64,000 nucleotides of DNA from positions 1 through 64,000 of the forward strand of contig CBFGZI010000002.1 in the NCBI GenBank assembly GCA_965653225.1, given 5' to 3'. Source of the stretch: JALZDI01 sp965653225 (GTDB lineage Bacteria; Actinomycetota; Actinomycetes; Propionibacteriales; Nocardioidaceae). Every line of letters starts with the position of its first letter. Positions within the stretch are counted from its first letter, which is position 1. Positions 50,117-58,329 of the stretch are shown in pieces. The notes under the pieces are model-generated. The model saw only the letters and a list, made by a program, of their open reading frames with translations. It ran no database searches and had not been told where the DNA came from. Both the position numbers and the translations under genes were made by a program.

Positions 50117-51823
50117 ATGGCCACAGCAGAGCAGGCGCCCTCCGACCGGTCGCAACCCTCCGACGAACGGGGCACGCTCGAGGGTCACGGCGGCGAGCTC
50201 GCGGTGGCCGTCGCCCAGGCCCACGGCGTGCAGACCATGTTCACGCTGTCGGGAGCACACGTGTTCCCGATGTACGACGGGGCGGTCAACGCCGACCCGC
50301 CGGTGCGGTTGGTCGACGTCCGGCACGAGCCGACGGCGGTGTTCGCGGCGGAGGCGACCGGCAAGCTCACGCGTACGCCCGGCCTTGCGGTGCTGACCGC
50401 CGGGCCGGGCGTGACCAACGGCGTGAGCCCGATCGCGCAGGCGCACTTCGCCGGGTCGCCGCTGGTGGTGGTCGGCGGCCGTGCCCCCGCTAACCGCTGG
50501 GGCACGGGCGCACTGCAGGAGCTGGACCACCCGCCGATCCTGCAGACGATCGCGAAGCTGTCCGACACGGTGCACCAGGTCGGTGACGTGCCCGCGCGCG
50601 TCGACGAGGCGTTCACGCTCGCCGGGTCGTCGCACCGCGGTCCGACGTTCCTCGACGTGCCGATGGACCAGTTCTTCGACCGCGCCGAGGCCGACCGCCC
50701 GACCGGGCACCTGCAGCCGGTCCGGCAGGCGCCCGACCCGGACGCCGTCGAGGCGGTCGCGCGGCTGCTGGCCGAGGCGGAACGGCCGGTGCTCGTGCTG
50801 GGCACCGACGTGTGGGCCGACGGCGCCGAGGAGTCGGCGCTGCGGCTGGTGGAGGACCTCGGCCTGCCGGCGATCACCAACGGCATGGGCCGCGGCATCG
50901 TGCCGGGGGGCCATCCGCTGCTGATGACCAAGGCGCGCGGCGCGGCGTTCAACCAGGCCGACCTGGTGCTGGTGGCCGGCACCCGGCTGGACTTCCGGCT
51001 CGGCTACGGCGTCTTCGGCGGAAAGGACGGCGCCCCAAAGGCCTTGGTCGTCCACATCGCCGACTCCGCCGACGAGGTGTCCACCCACGCCGAGCTGGCC
51101 GGCTCGGTCTCCGGCGACCTCACCCAGGTGTTCGACGGGCTCCAGGCCGCGGTCGAGTCGTCGCGCCGGCGTCCCGACTGGGCGTCGTGGACCTCCACGC
51201 TGCAGGACGTCGTCGCCTCCGCCGTCGAGCGCGACGCGGACCTGCTGGCCAGCGACTCCGACCCGGTGCACCCGGCCCGCATCTACGGCGAGCTCAACCG
51301 CCGGCTCGACGACGACGCGGTGCTGATCGGCGACGGCGGCGACTTCGTGTCGTTCGCGGGCAAGTTCGCCGAGCCCAGGCGTCCCGGCAACTGGCTCGAC
51401 CCCGGCCCGTACGGCTGCCTGGGCGCGGGCATGGGCGCGGCGATGGCCGCCCGGATCGCGCGGCCGTCCTCGCAGGTGGTGCTGCTCTACGGCGACGGCG
51501 CCGCGGGCATGTCGCTGATGGACGTCGACACGCTGGTGCGCCACGACCTGCCGGTGGTGATGGTGGTCGGCAACAACTCCTGCTGGGGGCTGGAGAAGGG
51601 CCCGATGCAGATGCTGTACGGCTACGACGTCGCGGCCGACCTCGGCCGGCAGACGCCGTACGACCAGGTCGTGCAGGCGCTCGGCGGAGGCGGCGAGACC
51701 GTCACCTCGCCCAAGGAGATCGGCCCGGCGCTCGACCGCGCGTTCGACTCGGGCGTGCCGTACCTCGTCAACGTCATCACCGACCCCGAGGCCGCATACC
51801 CCCGGACCACCCACGGCATCTGA
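50117..51823 (+). CDS. Acetolactate synthase-like ThDP-dependent enzyme
   Basis: 568 residues with three domains. Catalytic Glu71 (DVRHEPTAVFAAE) activates ThDP; LTAGPGVTNGVSPIAQAH is the AHAS-type loop; the ThDP-Mg motif is GDGAAGMSLMDVDTLVRHDLP through NNSCW. It is of the IlvG/large-subunit type without a neighbouring regulatory subunit, so a catabolic acetolactate synthase or another 2-oxoacid carboligase (oxalyl-CoA decarboxylase relatives included) is possible. The upstream carboxylate permease suggests pyruvate as substrate. Confidence 0.8.
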   Translation: MATAEQAPSDRSQPSDERGTLEGHGGELAVAVAQAHGVQTMFTLSGAHVFPMYDGAVNADPPVRLVDVRHEPTAVFAAEATGKLTRTPGLAVLTAGPGVTNGVSPIAQAHFAGSPLVVVGGRAPANRWGTGALQELDHPPILQTIAKLSDTVHQVGDVPARVDEAFTLAGSSHRGPTFLDVPMDQFFDRAEADRPTGHLQPVRQAPDPDAVEAVARLLAEAERPVLVLGTDVWADGAEESALRLVEDLGLPAITNGMGRGIVPGGHPLLMTKARGAAFNQADLVLVAGTRLDFRLGYGVFGGKDGAPKALVVHIADSADEVSTHAELAGSVSGDLTQVFDGLQAAVESSRRRPDWASWTSTLQDVVASAVERDADLLASDSDPVHPARIYGELNRRLDDDAVLIGDGGDFVSFAGKFAEPRRPGNWLDPGPYGCLGAGMGAAMAARIARPSSQVVLLYGDGAAGMSLMDVDTLVRHDLPVVMVVGNNSCWGLEKGPMQMLYGYDVAADLGRQTPYDQVVQALGGGGETVTSPKEIGPALDRAFDSGVPYLVNVITDPEAAYPRTTHGI

Positions 51824-51868
51824 GGCCGGCCTCGCGGCGGTGCCACAAGCCATGTCACCGAGTGTTGT

Positions 51869-51906
51869 GGTTGCTCTCCTCGGGTCATGCGCCGAGGAAA
51901 GCAACC
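51869..51906. terminator. Bidirectional hairpin between ThDP enzyme and peptidase genes
   Basis: Arms 51869-51883 and 51892-51906 pair at 14 of 15 positions with an 8-nt loop. It lies between two converging genes and can terminate both. No other gene is visible in 51824-51994. Confidence 0.7.
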
Positions 51907-51994
51907 ACTCGCCTCGGGGAGCGGCCAACCCAGGAAACCGCCCACCCGCCGTGGGAGGGCCCACGTCAGCCCCGGGAGCCACGTCCCGCCGACG

Positions 51995-53581
51995 TCACTG
52001 CGCCGACCGCGCCCCCACCAGCGGCGTGAACGTGGGCGGCAGCGCGGCCGTGAACCCCTGCACCCTCGTCGCCCGTGGCGGCGGCAGCGGACGGCAGGTC
52101 ACGTCGGCGCGGCGTCCGGGCCGGCGCGGGGGCAGCTTGCCCGTGCGCAGGTAGGAGCCGATCCGCTTGTTCACGCAGCGCGGGCTCAGGTTCGGCGAGG
52201 CTGCGTGGGTGGTGCCCCCCACCGTCGCGACCAGGCTGGAGCGGGGGAAGCGGTTGCGCACCGTCAGGCTCCCCCGGAACGGCGTCGCCGCGTCGAGGGT
52301 CTCGTCCAGCAGCAGCGCCCGCACCCGGTGCCCGTCGACGTGCACCCGCGGACCGCCCTGCACCGGCCAGATGCGGCAGCCGGCGTTGAACCACGCGTTG
52401 CCCCAGGTGAGGAACGGCGCGACCCGGTTCAGCCGCCAGTTGTCGCGCGCCCACCGCGCCCAGCGGGTGGGCCAGTGGGCGTCGGTGCACTGCACCGCGT
52501 TGTAGACCGCGAAGCCGTTGTCGTCGCCGGGTGTGTCGAACGAGCGGTAGGCGTGGATCAGCGGGCGCGGCTTGTGGTGGCGCACCCACAGCGAGAACAC
52601 CTTGGCGTAGTCGGCCCAGGTCACCTGGGCGTACCCGGGCACCAGGAACGCGTCGTCCCACTCGCTGGGGCCGACCACCCCGCCCGCCGGTCGCCGGCGC
52701 AGCGACTGCTCGGTCTGGTAGAAGAGCCGCTGCACCTCGAACCGGGTCTTGCCCAGCCGGTAGACGCTGTGGTGGCGCGCGATCCACCCGAACCAGTGCT
52801 GGATCACCCGCTCGAAGGCGGGCGCCTGGTCGAGGTTGGCCTGGTAGAAGACCGTCGACGGGTTCACGTTGCTGTCCAGCACCATCCTGCGCACGCGGCC
52901 CGGGAACCTGGTCGCGAAGACCTGGCCGAGATAGGTGCCGTACGAGTAGCCGTAGTAGTTGATCCGCTGCTTGCCCAGCGCCATCCGGATCTGGTTCATG
53001 TCCCGCGCGACGTCGACGGTGCGCATGTTCTGCAGCAGCACGGGGGCGTTCGCCTGGCAGGCGTTGACATAGGACTGCGCGCGGGCCAGCCACTTGTTCC
53101 GGATCGCGTGCGTGGTCGGGATGTACGGCGGCCGGTCACCGTGGAAGTACCCGGGCAGGCACGACAGCGCCGGCCGGCTCGCGCCGACGCCGCGAGGGTC
53201 GAAGCCGATCCAGTCGTAGAACTTCCCCGAGCCTCCCGGCATGACCCGGCCGAGCGCGGCGAAGCCGAGGCCGGAGCCGCCGGGACCGCCGGGGTTGACC
53301 AGCATGACGCCCTGGTACTGCCGTCGCGGCACCGTGTGACGCACCCGCGACACCGCGATCCGGATGGTCCGCCCCGCCGGGTTGCTGTAGTCCATGGGCA
53401 CGCGCACGAACCCGCACTTCGCCCCGGCCGACCGCAGGGAGGCATCGCTGCAGCGTCCCCAGCGCACCCGCGCGGGTACTGCGGCGCTGACGGTGCCCGC
53501 GGTACCGGGGGCAGTGGTCACCACCGTCAGGGCTGCCGCCGCGAGGCATCCGACAACAGGCATCACCACGTAGGCACGCAC
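51995..53581 (-). CDS. Secreted alpha/beta hydrolase, tripeptidyl aminopeptidase (TAP) type
   Basis: 528 residues with an N-terminal signal peptide (about 1-34). Oxyanion-hole segment NPGGPGGSGLGF, nucleophile Ser in YYGYSYGTYLGQ, the acid in LLLDETLDAATP and the catalytic His in GGTTHAAS are all in place. VQCTD and the C-terminal TAP domain (Cys-containing, basic) fit SlpD/Tap exopeptidases. It probably removes tripeptides from extracellular proteins. It converges on the ThDP enzyme gene. Confidence 0.9.
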   Translation of the reverse strand: MRAYVVMPVVGCLAAAALTVVTTAPGTAGTVSAAVPARVRWGRCSDASLRSAGAKCGFVRVPMDYSNPAGRTIRIAVSRVRHTVPRRQYQGVMLVNPGGPGGSGLGFAALGRVMPGGSGKFYDWIGFDPRGVGASRPALSCLPGYFHGDRPPYIPTTHAIRNKWLARAQSYVNACQANAPVLLQNMRTVDVARDMNQIRMALGKQRINYYGYSYGTYLGQVFATRFPGRVRRMVLDSNVNPSTVFYQANLDQAPAFERVIQHWFGWIARHHSVYRLGKTRFEVQRLFYQTEQSLRRRPAGGVVGPSEWDDAFLVPGYAQVTWADYAKVFSLWVRHHKPRPLIHAYRSFDTPGDDNGFAVYNAVQCTDAHWPTRWARWARDNWRLNRVAPFLTWGNAWFNAGCRIWPVQGGPRVHVDGHRVRALLLDETLDAATPFRGSLTVRNRFPRSSLVATVGGTTHAASPNLSPRCVNKRIGSYLRTGKLPPRRPGRRADVTCRPLPPPRATRVQGFTAALPPTFTPLVGARSAQ

Positions 53582-53679
53582 CAGGAACCCTCCCTCTCTC
53601 GCCCCTTCCCGAGGTTACGACGGGTTTCGGTGATCTGCGACAATCATGGACTGCACGTGAGCAGCGAGGAGACGCAAAC

Positions 53680-53754
53680 ATGAGCAAGCGAGGACGCAAG
53701 CGGCGCGGTCGCAAGAAGAACGCCGCCAACCACGGCAAGCGGCCCAACGCCTGA
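53680..53754 (+). CDS. Ribosomal protein bL37
   Basis: A 24-residue, strongly basic peptide: MSKRGRKRRGRKKN then AANHGKRPNA. It matches the pattern of bL37, the small protein first seen in mycobacterial 50S structures, including the terminal ANHGKRPNA. GAGGAG lies 8 nt upstream of ATG 53680. It is too short for usual gene-calling thresholds. A hairpin follows, and it converges on rsrA. Confidence 0.88.
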   Translation: MSKRGRKRRGRKKNAANHGKRPNA

Positions 53755-53841
53755 CCGCGCCTGTCGGCACCGCCTGTGGGTGCCTGACAGCGCCTGAGGA
53801 CCCGGACCGCCGGACCAACCGAGCGGTCCCGCAGGACGCAG

Positions 53842-53871
53842 AAGACCCCGGCCTGTCCAGGCCGGGGTCTT
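53842..53871. terminator. Bidirectional terminator between bL37 and rsrA
   Basis: A perfect 13-bp stem (53842-53854 with 53859-53871) around a GTCC loop, starting with AAGACCCC and ending GGGGTCTT. It ends 7 bp from the rsrA stop, so it serves the sigR-rsrA operon on the minus strand and the bL37 transcript on the plus strand. Confidence 0.85.
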
Positions 53872-53878
53872 GCTGGTC

Positions 53879-54193
53879 TCAGCGGCCGAAGCCGGGGTCG
53901 AGCCCAGGGTCGAAGCCGGCGTCGCGGTGCGTCTCGGTGACCTCCACGTGCAACTGACGGATCCGCAGCCGCACCCGCTCCCGCAGCGCCGGCGGGGCAG
54001 GCTCACGGCACGACCGGGCGACCAGGGCCTTCACCACCTCCTCGAGGTGGTACTTGTCGAGACAGGGCGCGCACTCGTCGAGATGTTGCTTGATCTCGGC
54101 GTAGTTCGCGTCCTCCATCTCGTGGTCGAGGAAGAGGAAGAGGTTCTCCAGGACCTCGGCACAGTCCTTGTCGTGGGGGCGTCCGCAGCTCAT
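53879..54193 (-). CDS. rsrA: Redox-sensing zinc anti-sigma factor RsrA
   Basis: 104 residues. The ZAS motif H37-x3-C41-x2-C44 (HLDECAPC) with Cys11, plus Cys3 and Cys62, reproduces the positions of Streptomyces RsrA. It releases zinc and forms a disulfide on oxidation, freeing SigR. The C-terminal half is Arg-rich and then Gly/Asp/Pro-rich. Its ATG overlaps the sigR stop (ATGA), coupling the two. Confidence 0.95.
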   Translation of the reverse strand: MSCGRPHDKDCAEVLENLFLFLDHEMEDANYAEIKQHLDECAPCLDKYHLEEVVKALVARSCREPAPPALRERVRLRIRQLHVEVTETHRDAGFDPGLDPGFGR

Positions 54194-54807
54194 GACGCGT
54201 CTCCGGTCTTGTTGCGAGCACCGGCCGCGGCCATACCGCGGTCACGTGCGTAGTCGCTGAGCAGGTCGCGCAGCATCCGCCGGCCACGGTGCAGCCGTGA
54301 CATCACGGTGCCGACCGGCGTCTCCATGATCTCGGCGATCTCCTTGTACGCGAACCCCTCGACGTCGGCGAGGTAGACCGCGATCCGGAAGTCCTCCGGG
54401 AGCTCCTGCAGCGCGTTCTTCACGTCGCTGTCGGGAAGCCGCTCGAGCGCCTCGGCCTCGGCCGACTTCAGTCCCCTGGAGGTGTGGCTCTCCGCCTGCG
54501 CGAGCTGCCAGTCCTCGACCTGCTCGGTCATCTGCTGCTGCGGCTCGCGCTGCCTCTTGCGGTAGGAGTTGATGAAGGTGTTGGTCAGGATCCGGTAGAG
54601 CCAGGCCTTGAGGTTGGTGCCCGGCTTGAACTGGTGGAAGGCCGCGAACGCCTTGGCGAACGCCTCCTGCACCAGGTCCTCGGCGTCCGCCGGGTTGCGG
54701 GTCATCCGCAGGGCGGCGCCGTACAGCTGGTCGAGGTAGGGCAGGGCGTCACGCTCGAAGCGCTCGGCGCGCTCCTGCTGGCTCTCCGCCACGGGATCCT
54801 TGGTCAT
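54190..54807 (-). CDS. sigR: ECF sigma factor SigR/SigH (disulfide stress)
   Basis: 205 residues. Region 2: DALPYLDQLYGAALRMTRNPADAEDLVQEAF and LKAWLYRILTNTFINSYRKRQREP. Region 4: LPEDFRIAVYLADVEGFAYKEIAEIM with TPVGTVMSRLHRGRR. ATG 54807 begins the conserved protein; the frame stays open to a GTG at 54912, allowing a longer form with 35 extra residues, as described for the unstable SigR' of Streptomyces. A SigR-type promoter 47 bp before that GTG suggests autoregulation. It controls thiol-redox genes, probably including rho and rpmE here. Confidence 0.95.
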   Translation of the reverse strand: MTKDPVAESQQERAERFERDALPYLDQLYGAALRMTRNPADAEDLVQEAFAKAFAAFHQFKPGTNLKAWLYRILTNTFINSYRKRQREPQQQMTEQVEDWQLAQAESHTSRGLKSAEAEALERLPDSDVKNALQELPEDFRIAVYLADVEGFAYKEIAEIMETPVGTVMSRLHRGRRMLRDLLSDYARDRGMAAAGARNKTGDAS

Positions 54808-54958
54808 CGGCGCCCAGCCTACCCGTCGACCGTCCCCGCCCCCGGTGGCGATCTGGCCGTCGAGACCGACCGCGAACGCGTCTGTCTGTCGCGGTGGCAG
54901 CGTGCTCAGCACTGTTGCGGATCCTCTCGTCCCCCGGCGTCGGTCGTACGTGAGGGAG

Positions 54959-54985
54959 AACGCCGCGGGTGCGCCGCGTCATTCC
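54959..54985 (-). promoter_or_regulatory. Autoregulatory SigR-type promoter of sigR-rsrA
   Basis: On the minus strand GGGGAAT is followed by 19 nt and GTT (54961-54959). The spacing is one longer than the usual 18. It lies in the gap between the alpha/beta hydrolase gene and sigR and reads toward sigR; transcription would begin near 54950, upstream of the possible long start. Confidence 0.6.
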
Positions 54986-55004
54986 CCGGCCGGGCCGCGG
55001 AGTC

Positions 55005-55634
55005 TCAGGCGATCTCGCGGGTGATCCACTCCAGCACCGCCTCGACCAGCACGCCGAGCGCCTCCTCCTGGGAGAGGTCGCCGCGCTTGAGGGTGGCGAA
55101 GCCGTGGTCGGCGCCGGGCACGACGGCCAGGTCCACGGTCTCGGGGAACGCGTCGGGTGTGCCGAACGGGTCGCGGTCGCCCTGCACGACCAGTGTCGGC
55201 ACCCCCGCCCCGTCGAGCTCGTCGGCGCGGCTCTTGTGCGGCTTGCCGGGCGGGCTGAGAGGGAACGCCAGCGCCAGGCAGCCGGAGGCGCCCAGCGTGC
55301 GCGCCGTACGGCAGGCCACGCGCGCACCCGCGGACCGCCCGCCCACGACCAGGGGCGTCTGTGGACGCAGCGTGTTGACCACGCTCAGCCACGACTCGTC
55401 GAGGATGCGGGCCGAGGACGAGACGCGCTTACCGGCCACGCGGTACGGCTGCTCCACCCGGAACACCGACACCCCCTGCGGCGGCAGCCGCTTGGCCAGC
55501 ACCGCCAGGTCGCGCGCGCCGACCCCGCCGCCCGCGCCGTGCCCGAGCACCAGCGTGGCCACGGGGCTCTTGGCACGGTCGACGTGGATGCGGGCGTCGC
55601 CGTGCGGTGTCGTCACCAGCCGGGATGTCGTCAC
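55005..55634 (-). CDS. Alpha/beta hydrolase (KANL3/Tex30-like)
   Basis: 209 residues. Oxyanion segment LVLGHGAGGG, nucleophile Ser in VVGGRSAGARVA, Asp in VQGDRDPFG, His in ADHGFA: a complete triad. Such small soluble hydrolases of the KANL3/Tex30 or dienelactone-hydrolase group have no agreed substrate. GTG 55634 lacks a good ribosome-binding site. It lies 9 bp after the SRAP gene and is probably co-transcribed with it. Confidence 0.82.
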   Translation of the reverse strand: MTTSRLVTTPHGDARIHVDRAKSPVATLVLGHGAGGGVGARDLAVLAKRLPPQGVSVFRVEQPYRVAGKRVSSSARILDESWLSVVNTLRPQTPLVVGGRSAGARVACRTARTLGASGCLALAFPLSPPGKPHKSRADELDGAGVPTLVVQGDRDPFGTPDAFPETVDLAVVPGADHGFATLKRGDLSQEEALGVLVEAVLEWITREIA

Positions 55635-55643
55635 AGCGTCAGA

Positions 55644-56402
55644 TCATGCAGGAGAGTCGGCTTCGGTCACGAGCGGGTCGAGCAGATCGGGCCCGTTGTT
55701 CTTGACGTTGTTGACCGCGGTGGACACGGGGTAGGCCTCCAGCCGCCCTGGCGCCGCGGGCACCAGCAGCCGGTTCAGCTCGTCGGTGTCGGACACCCGG
55801 GGGTCGAGCCAGGCCGCGAAGTCGCCGGGCTCGATCAGCATCGGCATGCGGTCGTGGATGTGACCGAGGTTGTCCTCGGCGCGGGTGGTGATGACGGTGC
55901 AGGTCCAGCGGAACGCCTGGTCGTCGTCGCGGTCCCGCGAGGGGTCACGCCAGATCTCGTACAGCCCCGCCATCGCCAGCACCGAGCCGTCGGTCGGCCG
56001 GATGAAGAACGGCTGCTTCAGCGGCTTGCCCTTCGCGTTGCGCTGCTGGGTCTGGTACCACTCGAAGTAGCCGTCGGCCGGGAGCAGGCAGCGGCGGGTG
56101 GCGAACGCCTTGCGGTAGGCGGGCTTCTCCGCGACCGTCTCGACCCTCGCGTTGATCATCCGGTTGCCGATCGAGGGGTCCTTGGCCCACGACGGCACCA
56201 GCCCCCAGGTGAGCGTGCGCAGGCGCCGGACCGGGTCGGCCGAACGGTCCTCGCGCGGTGGCCGGGACAGCACGGCGTAGACCGACTTGGTCGGGGCGAC
56301 GTTGTAGTCGGGCTCGAGCTTCTCGCGCACGTCGACCTGCTGCACCTCGAACTCCTCGACGAGGTCCTCGGGGCGCCGGCTGGACGCGTATCGACCGCAC
56401 AT
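55644..56402 (-). CDS. SRAP (HMCES/YedK) abasic-site DNA-protein crosslink protein
   Basis: 252 residues. After Met removal, Cys2 (MCGRYASS) would react with abasic sites. The Asn in PDYNVAPTK, NARVETVAEKPAYRKAF, Glu in DGYFEWY and His in LGHIHDRMPM complete the active site. It protects single-stranded DNA at abasic sites during replication. ATG 56402 is fixed by the need for Cys2; a longer upstream frame would bury it. Mycobacteria carry a homologue at the same place relative to aroA (recalled as Rv3226c). Confidence 0.95.
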   Translation of the reverse strand: MCGRYASSRRPEDLVEEFEVQQVDVREKLEPDYNVAPTKSVYAVLSRPPREDRSADPVRRLRTLTWGLVPSWAKDPSIGNRMINARVETVAEKPAYRKAFATRRCLLPADGYFEWYQTQQRNAKGKPLKQPFFIRPTDGSVLAMAGLYEIWRDPSRDRDDDQAFRWTCTVITTRAEDNLGHIHDRMPMLIEPGDFAAWLDPRVSDTDELNRLLVPAAPGRLEAYPVSTAVNNVKNNGPDLLDPLVTEADSPA

Positions 56403-56473
56403 ACGACCAGCCTCGCACAACGCACCGACGTTCCCGGCGCACCCGGCACGCCGCTCCCGCAGACCCGGATCGT

Positions 56474-56497
56474 GCATGTGAACGGGCCAACGGGTAT
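56474..56497 (+). promoter_or_regulatory. Candidate SigB-type promoter of the DoxX gene
   Basis: GCAT (56474-56477), 14 nt, then GGGTAT (56492-56497) fits GNNT-N14/16-GGGTAY. It ends 9 nt before ATG 56507, which has no ribosome-binding site, so the transcript would be leaderless or nearly so. Confidence 0.4.
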
Positions 56498-56506
56498 GAA
56501 AGACCC

Positions 56507-57046
56507 ATGACTGTTGTGAGACTGCTTGCGCGCCCGATGCTCGCCTCGATGTTCGTGGTTGGGGGCGTCAGCGCGTTCAAGAACGCGGACAAGATGGCTG
56601 CGAAGGCCAAGCCGGTCTACGACAGGATCGTGCCGGCCGCCGAGAAGGCGGTACCCCAGGCGCCGCTGCCCAAGGACGCCGAGGCGATGGTGAAGGCCAA
56701 CGCGATCGCCCAGGTCGCCGGCGGGCTGCTGCTGGCCACCGGGAAGGCGCCGCGGCTCGCGGCCGACGTCCTCGCGCTCACCCTGGTGCCCACCACGCTG
56801 GCCGGCCACCGCTTCTGGGAGGAGACCGACCCCGGCGCGAAGGCCAACCAGAAGGTGCACTTCTTCAAGAACGTGTCGATGTTCGGCGGACTCCTGCTCG
56901 CCGGTGTCGACACCGAGGGCCGGCCGGGTCTCGCCTGGCGGGTCAAGCACGGCGCGAAGGCCGCCCGCCGCGAGGCCAAGCACGCCCGCAAGGCGGCCCG
57001 CCGCGAGGCGAAGCGGGCGACGACGTCCGCCAAGTCGGTCTTCTAG
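56507..57046 (+). CDS. DoxX family membrane protein with basic repeat tail
   Basis: 179 residues. Helices VVRLLARPMLASMFVVGGVSAF, AMVKANAIAQVAGGLLLATG, LAADVLALTLVPTTLAGHRFW and KNVSMFGGLLLAGVD are the DoxX core; NADKM and the HRFWEE segment are typical. The last 35 residues are very basic, with a repeated HARKAARREAK-type unit at about 152-170. DoxX proteins are linked to redox stress in actinobacteria. aroA starts 8 bp later, so they share a transcript. Confidence 0.85.
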   Translation: MTVVRLLARPMLASMFVVGGVSAFKNADKMAAKAKPVYDRIVPAAEKAVPQAPLPKDAEAMVKANAIAQVAGGLLLATGKAPRLAADVLALTLVPTTLAGHRFWEETDPGAKANQKVHFFKNVSMFGGLLLAGVDTEGRPGLAWRVKHGAKAARREAKHARKAARREAKRATTSAKSVF

Positions 57047-57054
57047 AGGCGGTC

Positions 57055-58329
57055 TTGAGCGACGTCCCCGCAGCCTGGCCCGCGCCTCACGCGGACGCGC
57101 CGGTGCAGGCCACCGTCTCGCTGCCGGGGTCGAAGTCGATCACCAACCGGGCGCTGGTGCTCGCAGCACTCGCCGACGGCCCGAGCAGCATCCGGCGGCC
57201 GCTTCGTGCGCGCGACACCGACCTGATGGCACAGGCGCTACGCGCCATGGGCACCAGGGTCGACGAGACCGAGGACGGCTGGCGCGTCCAGCCCGGGGCA
57301 TTGCGCGGGCCGGCCGAGGTCGACTGCGGGCTGGCCGGCACCGTCATGCGGTTCGTACCCCCGGTCGCGGCGCTGGCCTCCGGCACGGTCGCCTTCGACG
57401 GCGACCCGCGCGCCCGTGAGCGGCCGATGAGCCAGATCATCGACGCGCTGCGGCACCTCGGCGCCGACATCGACGACGACGGACGCGGCGCCCTCCCGTT
57501 CGAGCTGCTCGGAGTCGGCCGGATGGACGGCGGCGCGGTGACCATGGACGCCTCGACCTCCAGCCAGTTCGTGTCCGCGCTGCTGCTGGCCGGTGCTCTT
57601 TTCGACCGGGGCGTCGACGTACGCCACGACGGCAAGCCGATCCCGTCGACTCCGCACATCGAGATGACCGTCCGGATGCTGCGCGAGCACGGGGTCACGG
57701 TCGACACGGACGAGCCGAACCGCTGGGTGGTGCAGCCGGGGCCGGTAAAGCCGCTCGACGTCGACGTCGAGCCCGACCTGTCCAACGCGGCGCCGTTCCT
57801 CGCCGCCGCGGTCGCCACCGCCGGAACCGTCGCCGTCCGGCACTGGCCCGAGACGACCGACCAGGCCGGCGACCACATGCGTGGGCTGCTGCAGCTCATG
57901 GGCGCGCAAGTCGAGCATGACCGCGACGCCCTGGTCGTCAGCGGCCCCGACCGGCCACACGGGGTCGACGTCGACCTACACGACGTCGGTGAGCTCACGC
58001 CGGTCGTCGCCGCGCTGTGCGCGCTGGCCGACTCCCCCTCGACGCTACGCGGCATCGCGCATCTACGCGGACACGAGACCGACCGGCTGGCCGCGCTGGC
58101 GGCCGAGATCAACGCGCTCGGTGGTGACGTCGAGGAGACCGCTGACGGCCTGCACATCCGCCCGCGCCCGCTGCACGGCGGGCTGTTCCACGCCCACGCC
58201 GACCACCGGATGGCCCATGCCGCGGCCGTGCTCGGGCTGTCGGTCGCCGACGTGAAGGTCGACGACGTCGCCAGCACGTCCAAGACCTACCCGGGGTTCG
58301 CCGCCGACTGGGAGTCGTTGCTGCGATGA
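57055..58329 (+). CDS. aroA: 5-enolpyruvylshikimate-3-phosphate synthase
   Basis: 424 residues; sixth step of aromatic amino-acid synthesis. LPGSKSITNRALVLAALADG, DCGLAGTVMRFVPPVAAL, DGDPRARERPMSQIIDALR, SSQFVSALLLAG and the C-terminal DHRMAHAAAVLGL are intact. The start is TTG at 57055 with GAGG 5 nt upstream; no other start precedes the conserved region. rsgA overlaps its stop (ATGA), as in Rv3227-Rv3228. Confidence 0.96.
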   Translation: MSDVPAAWPAPHADAPVQATVSLPGSKSITNRALVLAALADGPSSIRRPLRARDTDLMAQALRAMGTRVDETEDGWRVQPGALRGPAEVDCGLAGTVMRFVPPVAALASGTVAFDGDPRARERPMSQIIDALRHLGADIDDDGRGALPFELLGVGRMDGGAVTMDASTSSQFVSALLLAGALFDRGVDVRHDGKPIPSTPHIEMTVRMLREHGVTVDTDEPNRWVVQPGPVKPLDVDVEPDLSNAAPFLAAAVATAGTVAVRHWPETTDQAGDHMRGLLQLMGAQVEHDRDALVVSGPDRPHGVDVDLHDVGELTPVVAALCALADSPSTLRGIAHLRGHETDRLAALAAEINALGGDVEETADGLHIRPRPLHGGLFHAHADHRMAHAAAVLGLSVADVKVDDVASTSKTYPGFAADWESLLR

